Shown one piece after another: positions 7,037 through 12,279 of a DNA stretch of 12,279 bases. The stretch covers positions 1-12,279 of the forward strand of contig PWGH01000245.1 of the NCBI GenBank assembly GCA_003555285.1, written 5' to 3'. The stretch comes from Thioalkalivibrio sp. GTDB lineage: Bacteria; Pseudomonadota; Gammaproteobacteria; Ectothiorhodospirales; Ectothiorhodospiraceae. Within the stretch, counting starts at the first letter, position 1; every line of letters starts with the position of its first letter. Below the pieces are notes generated by a model. It did no database searches. It saw only the letters and a list, made by a program, of their open reading frames with translations, and had not been told where the DNA came from. The translations under genes were made by a program, and so were the position numbers.

Positions 7037-7059
7037 GGTGGGTCAAGCGCACCCACCAT
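7033..7059 (+). repeat. REP-like unit A with hairpin, at the end of the RND gene
   Basis: GTAAGGTGGGTCAAGCGC and ACCCACCA, beginning inside the pump stop codon, contain a perfect 7-bp stem GGTGGGT/ACCCACC (7037-7057). The unit shares the core CAAGCGCA with units B and C, which are inverted relative to it. No T-run follows, so termination is uncertain. Confidence 0.6.
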
Positions 7060-7086
7060 GCAACCTCGATGCGCGGTACACCCCCT

Positions 7087-7116
7087 GGTGGGCCCGCTGC
7101 GCTTGGCTCAGCCTAC
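7087..7116 (-). repeat. REP-like unit B
   Basis: On the minus strand this reads GTAGGCTGAGCCAAGCGCAG followed by CGGGCCCACC. It resembles unit A (GTAAGGTGGGTCAAGCGCA) at 16 of the first 19 positions and faces it head to head, so 7033-7116 forms one imperfect palindrome of about 84 bp. Confidence 0.6.
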
Positions 7117-7169
7117 ACAGATCACCAAGCGCCGAGAGCACGGCCCTTGGGGTCAAACCCAACGCTGAG

Positions 7170-7279
7170 AAGCCGTGTGGGGTACGCCCGGTCCGGACCG
7201 TAGATGGCCATGGATGGCCATCTACGAGCGCTCAGGGATGACTTGAGCGTGTCCGGACCGGGCGTACCCCGCACGGCTT
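7170..7279 (+). repeat. Dispersed 110-bp palindromic element, copy 2 (intact ends)
   Basis: The ends are 29-bp terminal inverted repeats matching at 28 of 29 positions: 7170-7198 (AAGCCGTG...GGTCCGGAC) and 7251-7279 (GTCCGGACC...CACGGCTT). Next to the left one, 7199-7226 is a 28-bp palindrome with perfect 13-bp arms, CGTAGATGGCCAT / ATGGCCATCTACG, around GG. The rest (7227-7250) includes part of GAGCGCTC, itself palindromic. The reverse complement matches 1486-1594. I see no target-site duplication at either boundary tried and no transposase nearby. It fits a non-autonomous miniature inverted-repeat element or a large REP/BIME-type structure. Confidence 0.85.
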
Positions 7280-7319
7280 GGGCACGGCCCGGGCGGTTCG
7301 AAGGCGCCGTACAAAGGGC

Positions 7320-7350
7320 CATGGTAGGCCCACTGCGCTTGGCTCACCCC
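7320..7350 (-). repeat. REP-like unit C
   Basis: On the minus strand this contains GGTGAGCCAAGCGCAGTGGG and CCTACCAT, close to unit B (GCTGAGCCAAGCGCAGCGGG, CCCACCA). Both are in the same orientation on either side of the 110-bp element, with CTGCGCTTGGCTCA identical in the two on the plus strand. Confidence 0.6.
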
Positions 7351-7392
7351 ACACCCCAACCCAACGACCGGGTCGCGTTTGTCGATTCGGTT

Positions 7393-7401
7393 TGCTAGAC
7401 T
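7393..7401 (+). promoter_or_regulatory. Candidate extended -10 promoter for the fabI operon
   Basis: TGCTAGACT fits an extended -10 (TGnTAnnnT). No good -35 lies at the standard distance, which an extended -10 can tolerate. Transcription would begin near 7408, leaving a leader of about 78 nt before fabI. Confidence 0.4.
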
Positions 7402-7451
7402 GATGCTGCATTGCACCAAGCCTTAACGTGCCATGATCGCTGAACGTCCCG

Positions 7452-7473
7452 GAATTTCAGGTCCTGAATTTCA
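7452..7473 (+). promoter_or_regulatory. Symmetric site in the fabI leader, possible operator
   Basis: TTCAGG-T-CCTGAA (7456-7468) is a perfect inverted repeat, and GAATTTCA occurs as a direct repeat at 7452-7459 and 7466-7473. The last copy touches the ribosome site. It could bind a dimeric regulator of fatty-acid or acetate metabolism, or hide the ribosome site in a hairpin; I cannot assign a regulator. Confidence 0.35.
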
Positions 7474-7479
7474 AGGAGG
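7473..7479 (+). promoter_or_regulatory. Strong ribosome binding site of fabI
   Basis: AAGGAGG is 6 nt before ATG at 7486. It is the only full consensus site in the operon; the downstream genes appear to depend on coupling. Confidence 0.8.
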
Positions 7480-7485
7480 CTCCGG

Positions 7486-8259
7486 ATGAATGCTACGCTC
7501 CCCCTTGCCGGCAAGACCGGTATCGTCACCGGGCTCGCCAATGCCGACAGCATCGCCCACGGCTGCGCACGCGCATTGCACCAGGCGGGCGCCGAGGTGT
7601 TGCTGAGCTACGGACACCCGAAGGCCGAGGCCGGGGTGCGGCCGCTGGCAGAGGCCCTGGGCGATCCCGCACCGATACTCTGCGACGTGCGCGAGGACGC
7701 GCAGCTCGAAGCGCTGTTCTCGGCCGCGCGCATGCGCTGGGATCGGATCGATTTCCTGATCCATTCCATCGCCTTCGCGCCGCGGGACGATCTGCACGGA
7801 CGCGTCGTGGACAGCAGCCGAGAGGGCTTTCTGAGCGCGATGGACATCTCGTGTCACTCCTTTATGCGCATGGCCCACCATGCCGAGCCCCTGATGACCC
7901 GGGGCGGCTGCCTGCTGACCCTGAGTTACTACGGGGCCGATAAGGTCATCGATCACTACGGCATCATGGGACCGGTGAAGGCGGCGCTGGAGGCCTCGGT
8001 ACGCTACATGGCGACCGAACTCGGCCCGGCCGGGATCCGCGTCCATGCGCTGTCCCCCGGCCCGATCCCGACCCGCGCGGCCTCCGGCATCCGGGACTTC
8101 GATGCGTTGTTACGCACGGCCGAGGCGCGCACGCCGACCGGCGAAATGGTCAGCATCGACGACGTCGGCGCGGTCGCGGCCTTCCTGATCGGCGATGGCG
8201 CGCGCGCGATGACCGGCACCACCACCTACGTCGACGGCGGACTGCACATACGAGGCTAA
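7486..8259 (+). CDS. fabI: Enoyl-[acyl-carrier-protein] reductase, FabI-type SDR
   Basis: This 257-residue protein, close to the ~260 usual for FabI, should reduce trans-2-enoyl-ACP (or a related thioester) to the saturated form with NAD(P)H in the cytoplasm. The N-terminal nucleotide-binding motif is the FabI-style GLANADSIAHG (16-26), not classic GxxxGxG. LIHSIAFAP (91-99) matches the FabI strand-4 motif. The catalytic pair is Y158-x6-K165 in HYGIMGPVK, with a further Tyr pair at 148-149 (SYYGAD) near the second conserved FabI Tyr. SPGPIPTRAASGI (near 189-201) is the usual substrate-loop segment. Start: ATG 6 nt after AAGGAGG. It leads an operon with a hydratase-phosphotransacetylase fusion and acetate kinase, and GAGG in its last codons probably serves the next gene. 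The context suggests it may act in this acyl-phosphate pathway instead of, or as well as, general fatty-acid synthesis. Confidence 0.9.
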   Translation: MNATLPLAGKTGIVTGLANADSIAHGCARALHQAGAEVLLSYGHPKAEAGVRPLAEALGDPAPILCDVREDAQLEALFSAARMRWDRIDFLIHSIAFAPRDDLHGRVVDSSREGFLSAMDISCHSFMRMAHHAEPLMTRGGCLLTLSYYGADKVIDHYGIMGPVKAALEASVRYMATELGPAGIRVHALSPGPIPTRAASGIRDFDALLRTAEARTPTGEMVSIDDVGAVAAFLIGDGARAMTGTTTYVDGGLHIRG

Positions 8260-8262
8260 ACC

Positions 8263-9663
8263 ATGGCAAGCTCCGACGAGTTCATCGAGAACCGGACCTT
8301 CGACGAGATCCGGGTGGGCGAGAGCGCCAGCATGGAGCGCCGCCTGACCATGGACGACATCAAACTCTTCGCGGTAATGTCGGGCGACGTCAATCCCGCG
8401 CATGTGGACGAGGATTACGCCAAGAGCAGCCGCTTTCAGGAGATCATCGCCCACGGCATGTGGGGCGGCGCGCTGCTCTCCACCCTGCTCGGCACCCAAC
8501 TGCCCGGGCCTGGGACGATCTATCTGGGGCAGACCCTGCGCTTCAAGGCCCCGGTGATGCTCGGCGATCTGCTTCGGGTCTCGGTGCAGGCAATGGAAAA
8601 GAACGAGACGAAGCATCGGATCAAGTTTCATTGCCTGTGCCAGAATCAGGAAGGCAAGACCGTGATCGAGGGCGAGGCCGATGTCATCGCACCGGTCCAA
8701 AAGATCCGCCGGCAGCGGGCGGTACTACCGCATGTGCGCCTGGCCGAACGCGCGCACCTGCACGAACTCCTGACGGCCGCAGCCCGCCCGGAACCCCTGC
8801 CCACCGCGGTGGTTCATCCGGTGGATCCCCAGTCGCTGAACGGCGCTCTGCAGGCCGCGCGGGCGGGGCTGATCGACCCGATCCTCGTCGGCCCGAAGGC
8901 CCGGATTCAGGAGGCCGCCGAGAAGGCCGAGGTCGACATCTCGGGCTTCCGGCTGGTTTCCACCCCGCATAGCCACGCCGCAGCGGAGCGGGCGGTGGAA
9001 CTCGCCCGCAACGGCGAGGTGGGCGCCCTGATGAAGGGCAGCCTGCACACCGACGAACTTCTGCGCGCGGTTTTGACGCGTTCGGCCGGGCTGCGCACCG
9101 AAGCGCGTCTGAGTCATGTGATGGCCTTCGACGTACCGACCTACCCCCGACCCCTGTTCATCACCGACGCCGCGATCAACATCGAGCCGGGCCTGGATGA
9201 AAAGGTCGACATCGTTCGTAATGCAATCGAACTGGCCCATGCGATCGGCATCCGGCAGCCGAAGGTCGCCCTGCTGTCTGCGGTCGAAACGGTCAACCCG
9301 CGCATGAAGTCGACGCTGGATGCGGCCGCCTTGTGCAAGATGGCCCAGCGCGGGCAGATCAAGGGCGGCTTGCTCGATGGCCCACTGGCCTTCGACAACG
9401 CCATCTCCGAGGCCGCCGCGCGTGCCAAGGGTATCGAGTCCGAGGTCGCCGGGCAGGCCGACATCCTGGTCGCACCGGATATCGAGGCGGCCAACATGAT
9501 GGTCAAACAGCTGACCCACCTGGCCGATGCCACCGGCGCCGGCGTGGTCGTTGGTGCCCGGGTGCCGGTAATGCTGACCAGCCGCGCCGATGACGCCCTG
9601 ACCCGTATGGCCTCCTGTGCCCTCGCCCTGATGCTGGCCGACCACCAGGCCCTCGCGGTATGA
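8263..9663 (+). CDS. Bifunctional MaoC-like (R)-hydratase / phosphate acyltransferase
   Basis: This 466-residue fusion has two catalytic domains. Residues 10-145 are a hot-dog MaoC/PhaJ-type enoyl-CoA hydratase with the hydratase motif MSGDVNPAHVDEDYA and IIAHGM; D42 and H47 are the expected catalytic pair for interconverting (R)-3-hydroxyacyl-CoA and trans-2-enoyl-CoA. From about 160 to the end is a phosphate acetyl/butyryl-transferase domain, with KGSLHTDELL (258-267), DAAINIEPGLDEKVDIVRNA (302-321), LVAPDIEAANMMVK (402-415) and GARVPVMLTSRADD (431-444). It would convert acyl-CoA plus phosphate to acyl-phosphate plus CoA. This two-domain order is a known protein type. The start is 3 nt after the fabI stop, with GAGG at 8252-8255. 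The stop overlaps the kinase start (ATGA). Chain-length preference, acetyl versus butyryl or longer, cannot be read here; the hydratase hints at chains longer than C2. Confidence 0.93.
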   Translation: MASSDEFIENRTFDEIRVGESASMERRLTMDDIKLFAVMSGDVNPAHVDEDYAKSSRFQEIIAHGMWGGALLSTLLGTQLPGPGTIYLGQTLRFKAPVMLGDLLRVSVQAMEKNETKHRIKFHCLCQNQEGKTVIEGEADVIAPVQKIRRQRAVLPHVRLAERAHLHELLTAAARPEPLPTAVVHPVDPQSLNGALQAARAGLIDPILVGPKARIQEAAEKAEVDISGFRLVSTPHSHAAAERAVELARNGEVGALMKGSLHTDELLRAVLTRSAGLRTEARLSHVMAFDVPTYPRPLFITDAAINIEPGLDEKVDIVRNAIELAHAIGIRQPKVALLSAVETVNPRMKSTLDAAALCKMAQRGQIKGGLLDGPLAFDNAISEAAARAKGIESEVAGQADILVAPDIEAANMMVKQLTHLADATGAGVVVGARVPVMLTSRADDALTRMASCALALMLADHQALAV

Positions 9664-10949
9664 GCGCATCGGGAGATCTGCTGGTGCTGAACAGCGGCTC
9701 ATCGAGCCTCAAGTTCGCCGTCTATGCGCTTGAGGAGGCACTGCAGCATCCGGACTTGAAACCCCGATTTCGCGGCCGCCTGACCGGCCTGGATGAGGCC
9801 CCCTGGTTTCATGTTCAAGGGGAGGACGGTCACGTCCTGGAGGATCGGTCGCCGGTTCCTGCCGCTGAACACAACGCGGGCAACGACGATGACGGCGACG
9901 ATAGCGGATCTACAGAAGGCACAGGGCCAGCGAACGCCGCGGCGGGCTTCAGCCAGGCCGAGGCCCTGAGCGTTCTGATGGACTGGCTGGACGACCACGC
10001 CGGGGATCGCCCGCTGCGGGCCGCCGGCCATCGCGTGGTGCACGGCGGTCGACACCTGCGCGAGGCGGTTGCGGTGAACGCCGACACCCTGGCCCAGATG
10101 GAGGCCCTGATCCCGCTCGCCCCACTGCACCAGCCACACAATCTCGCCCCGATGCGGACCCTGGCCGAGACGCGGCCCGACCTGTTCCAGGTCGCCTGCT
10201 TCGATACCGCCTTCCACCACACGCAGCCGGAGGTCGAACGTCGCCTGGCCTTGCCCCGCGCCCTGTTCGACGAAGGCATGATGCGCTACGGCTTCCATGG
10301 ACTGTCCTACGAATATATTCAGGGCGCGCTGGCGCGCGAGCTCGGGCGTAGCGAAACGGGCCGGGTGATCGTGGCGCATCTGGGTAGCGGGGCCAGCCTT
10401 GCCGCCCTGCGCGACGGCCGCAGCGTCGCGACCACCATGGGCTTCACCGCGCTCGATGGGCTGCCGATGAGCACGCGCACCGGTTCGCTGGACCCGGGTG
10501 CGGTGCTGTACCTGCTACAAGCCAAGGGAATGAGCGCCGCACAGGTCAGCACGATGCTCTACGAAGAATCCGGCCTGCTCGGGCTCTCCGGGATCAGCGG
10601 CGATATCCAAGCGCTGCTGGACAGCGCCGATCCGGCGGCCGACGAGGCGGTCGCGGTCTTCGTGTACCGGACGATCCGCGAGATCGGTGCCCTGGTCGCG
10701 GTGCTGGGGGGCCTCGATCACCTGGTCTTCACCGCCGGCATCGGAGAGCACGCGCATTCGGTACGCGCCCGCGTCTGCGCGGGCTTCGACTGGCTGGGGC
10801 TCGCACTGGACCCCGAGGCCAATGCCAAACATGCCACGCTCGCCAGTCGCCCCGAGAGTACGGCCTCGGTATGGATCCTGCCCACCAATGAGGAATGGAT
10901 GATCGCACGCCATACCCTGGCGGTGCTCGAGACGGCCACCCACGGGTGA
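9660..10949 (+). CDS. ackA: Acetate/propionate kinase with an acidic insertion
   Basis: This 429-residue ASKHA-fold kinase converts acyl-phosphate plus ADP to carboxylate plus ATP, reversibly, in the cytoplasm. Both family signatures are present: LVLNSGSSSLKF (8-19) and RYGFHGLSYEY (209-219). Probable active-site equivalents are N11, R125 in GHRVVHGG, D182 in CFDTAFHH, H213, R273 in STRTGSLDPG and E412 in PTNEEWMIAR; all expected residues are kept. The second signature has LSYEY where many acetate kinases have TSHxY, seen in the broader acetate/propionate group. About 30 residues at 67-96 form a low-complexity Asp/Gly/Asn/Glu-rich insert (NDDDGDDSGSTEGTG), probably a disordered loop on the N-terminal domain. 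ATG overlaps the stop of the preceding acyltransferase by ATGA, so the kinase is translationally coupled to its acyl-phosphate source. Substrate may be propionate, butyrate or acetate. Confidence 0.93.
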   Translation: MSASGDLLVLNSGSSSLKFAVYALEEALQHPDLKPRFRGRLTGLDEAPWFHVQGEDGHVLEDRSPVPAAEHNAGNDDDGDDSGSTEGTGPANAAAGFSQAEALSVLMDWLDDHAGDRPLRAAGHRVVHGGRHLREAVAVNADTLAQMEALIPLAPLHQPHNLAPMRTLAETRPDLFQVACFDTAFHHTQPEVERRLALPRALFDEGMMRYGFHGLSYEYIQGALARELGRSETGRVIVAHLGSGASLAALRDGRSVATTMGFTALDGLPMSTRTGSLDPGAVLYLLQAKGMSAAQVSTMLYEESGLLGLSGISGDIQALLDSADPAADEAVAVFVYRTIREIGALVAVLGGLDHLVFTAGIGEHAHSVRARVCAGFDWLGLALDPEANAKHATLASRPESTASVWILPTNEEWMIARHTLAVLETATHG

Positions 10950-11662
10950 CATCGGAGCACGGGGAGGTCGGCCACCTCGCCGCCCTCATCGAACGGATCC
11001 GTCCCTATGCGGGTCCGCTGCTGTTGTTGGCGATCGTGGTCGCGGGCCTGCTGGTGGCGCTTTTGGCAGACCCCGAACTCGCGGTGCTGCTGGAGTGGGG
11101 CCAAGCGTTTGCCGACCGGCCCTGGGCCCTGCTGGGCGTGGTGATCGGGATGGCCGTGCTGTTCACCTTCGCGCTGCCCGGCAGCACCGGCCTCTGGCTG
11201 ATTGCCCCGTTTCACCCGCCGCTGTTGGCCGTCGCCTTGCTGCTGGCGGGGAGCCTTCCGGGCGCATTGGGTGCCTATGTGCTGTCCCAACGATTGGGCG
11301 GGCGCTGGACGCCGGGCAGCCGGGCCGACCGCATGGTGCAACTCTTGAGCCGCCGCGGCGACTGGCTGACGCAGTGCGCGCTGCGGACCCTGCCCGGCTT
11401 TCCGCATTCCTTCGTCAATTACGCCGCCGGCGTGCTGAGCCTGCCCATCGGGTCTTTCCTGCTGGCCGCGGCCGTCGGGCTCACGATCAAATGGGGGGTG
11501 TACGCCTTCGCCATCCGCGGCGCCGTCGAGGCCCTGGAGGCCGGCGAGGCGCTGCGACTGCAAACCGTGCTACCGCTGTTCCTCCTCGCCATTTTGCTGC
11601 TTCTCGGCGCCCTCGCCCGGCGCTGGCTCGAACCCGACACCAAGACGGATCGCCCCCCGTAG
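10946..11662 (+). CDS. VTT-domain (DedA/TVP38/TMEM64-like) inner-membrane protein
   Basis: This is a 238-residue integral membrane protein. A hydrophobic segment (near 20-40) is followed by an ALLGVVIGMAVLFTFALPGS segment, the Gly-rich SLPGALGAYVLSQRLGG, a charged loop (RADRMVQLLSRRGD), then LRTLPGFPHSFVNYAAGVLS and a final TM segment (LPLFLLAILLLLGAL). The R-x-x-P-x-x-P...N-x-x-x-G pattern and the Gly-rich Y-x-x-x-x-x-G helix are the hallmarks of the SNARE-associated/VTT fold (PF09335), whose members act as lipid scramblases or are tied to membrane homeostasis. GTG at 10946 overlaps the kinase stop as GTGA, the same coupling as upstream, so I prefer it to the in-frame ATG at 10895 inside ackA. 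No strong Shine-Dalgarno precedes it. Why it is co-translated with acetate kinase is unclear; carboxylate or lipid handling would be a guess. Confidence 0.8.
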   Translation: MTSEHGEVGHLAALIERIRPYAGPLLLLAIVVAGLLVALLADPELAVLLEWGQAFADRPWALLGVVIGMAVLFTFALPGSTGLWLIAPFHPPLLAVALLLAGSLPGALGAYVLSQRLGGRWTPGSRADRMVQLLSRRGDWLTQCALRTLPGFPHSFVNYAAGVLSLPIGSFLLAAAVGLTIKWGVYAFAIRGAVEALEAGEALRLQTVLPLFLLAILLLLGALARRWLEPDTKTDRPP

Positions 11663-11673
11663 CCCGCGGGGGG
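11653..11673 (+). terminator. GC hairpin across the operon's last stop codon
   Basis: CCCCCCG and CGGGGGG form a perfect 7-bp stem with loop TAGCCCG, which contains part of the TAG stop (11660-11662). It ends the fabI operon and faces a convergent gene. No T-run follows on either strand, so intrinsic termination is doubtful. Confidence 0.4.
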
Positions 11674-11769
11674 TGCGGTGGGCAACGCCGGACCCCCAGG
11701 AACGAGCCATCAGGGCAGACCCAAGCTCCAAGGCGGCGGGGCATCGCACGTCACCTTGCCTACGGAGTG

Positions 11770-12279
11770 TCAGGGTGCGACGGGTGCGGTCGGCGCGGGT
11801 GGGGCGGTGGCTCCCGGCACATAGCTCGCGGCCTTGGTGCCGAGTTCCCGGAACTTGTCACTGGCGCCGTCGAGGCGGACCACCCACTCCTCGCGCGGCT
11901 GTTGGCCTTCGGTGACCTTGAAGAAGGCCTGGATCAGCGCCGCCATTGCGAAGGGATCGATGATCGCTGCCTTCAGCGAAATGGCGAACACGAAGGCGAT
12001 CACCACCGTCCAGAAGCCCGCGCCCTCGGGGAAGAAGCTGACCAGCGCCAGGAACGGCGCCAGGGTCACCAGGAAGATCAGCAGGGTGAGTACCCAGACC
12101 ACGATCGCCAGAAACAGCGCGTTCTTCAACATCGTCGTGTAGTTCTGGGCATACAGCACCAAGGCGTCGCGGCTGCTGCTCCACGGATTGGTCGACTGGG
12201 TGCGGATGTTGTGCGCCAGGATCACCTCATCGACATAGGTCAGCGACAGGTTCAGCACCGTGGTCACGAACTTCATCAG
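11770..12279 (-). CDS. C-terminal part of a multi-span membrane protein of unknown function
   Basis: The frame stays open to the window edge, and the Met near 12276 is probably internal, since Leu precedes it and no ribosome site is visible. About 169 C-terminal residues are seen. An amphipathic, partly polar stretch (LSLTYVDEVILAHNIRTQST) is followed by LVLYAQNYTTMLKNALFL, two strong TM segments (LAIVVWVLTLLIFLVTLAPF and WTVVIAFVFAISLKAAIIDP), a third hydrophobic helix (FAMAALIQAFFKV), a charged region (REEWVVRLDGASDKFREL), and an Ala/Pro/Thr tail (ATAPPAPTAPVAP). I cannot name the family. The Y-x-x-N...KNA-x-FL pattern before the TM pair faintly recalls choline-transporter-like (CTL/SLC44) C-termini, but this is weak. 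The gene is convergent with the fabI operon and separated from it by 107 bp with no other feature. Confidence 0.7.
   Translation of the reverse strand: MMKFVTTVLNLSLTYVDEVILAHNIRTQSTNPWSSSRDALVLYAQNYTTMLKNALFLAIVVWVLTLLIFLVTLAPFLALVSFFPEGAGFWTVVIAFVFAISLKAAIIDPFAMAALIQAFFKVTEGQQPREEWVVRLDGASDKFRELGTKAASYVPGATAPPAPTAPVAP

Larger units (their letters stand above)
7037..7485. other. 449-bp repeat-rich intergenic region
   Basis: No credible gene lies between the pump stop and fabI. Short open frames here run through repeats and have no ribosome sites. The region holds three REP-like units (7033-7059, 7087-7116, 7320-7350), the better copy of the ~110-bp palindromic element (7170-7279), a perfect 8-bp inverted repeat GCGCTTGG/CCAAGCGC (7099-7132), and from about 7390 the fabI promoter region and leader. 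Confidence 0.7.

Noticed and set aside
7122..7322. Minus-strand 66-codon frame in the repeat region
   Set aside because: It spans the 110-bp element, has no ribosome site and no plausible protein features.
1..12279. CRISPR array, tRNA, rRNA, integrase or phage genes
   Set aside because: No regularly spaced repeats, cloverleaf-like sequence or relevant protein motifs were seen on either strand.

Overview
The window is GC-rich, densely coding and strongly biased toward G/C at third codon positions. It looks like the chromosome of a gammaproteobacterium, most plausibly a sulfur-oxidising relative of Ectothiorhodospiraceae/Thioalkalivibrio. That placement is an inference. It rests on GC content, on the likely LipT/LipS2 pair at the left edge (known from sulfur oxidisers with the sHdr-LbpA pathway), and on the gene order fabI, MaoC-phosphotransacetylase, acetate kinase. 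No plasmid, phage or autonomous transposon gene is visible.

Layout. Positions 2-250 hold the C-terminus of a FAD-dependent, geranylgeranyl-reductase-like oxidoreductase. A radical SAM enzyme (303-1454) follows on the same strand; together I read them as the end of a lipT-lipS2 lipoate-assembly cluster. An intergenic stretch (1455-1677) carries one copy of a ~110-bp palindromic repeat. On the minus strand is an exported Gln/Glu-rich helical protein of unknown function (1678-2271). Divergent from it is a two-gene RND efflux operon: a membrane-fusion protein (2568-3848) and an inner-membrane pump (3857-7036), with no outer-membrane factor beside it. A 449-bp intergenic region (7037-7485) is packed with repeats: three REP-like units and a second, inverted and more intact copy of the ~110-bp element, ending in the promoter region of the next operon.

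That operon (7486-11662) is tightly coupled: fabI, then a MaoC-type hydratase fused to phosphate acyltransferase, then acetate kinase, then a VTT/DedA-type membrane protein. The junctions are a 3-nt gap, an ATGA overlap and a GTGA overlap. The first three enzymes can be joined on paper into a route in which 3-hydroxyacyl/enoyl thioesters are interconverted and reduced, an acyl-CoA becomes acyl-phosphate, and acyl-phosphate yields carboxylate plus ATP. The direction and real substrates cannot be read from sequence. A GC hairpin spans the operon's last stop codon. At the right edge, on the minus strand and convergent, is the C-terminal part of a multi-span membrane protein of unknown function (11770 to beyond the window).

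The least explained items are the dispersed palindromic element (two copies here, 28-bp core palindrome, 29-bp terminal inverted repeats in one copy), the non-canonical lipoate genes with their extra conserved-looking cysteines, and the three-enzyme acyl-phosphate operon.
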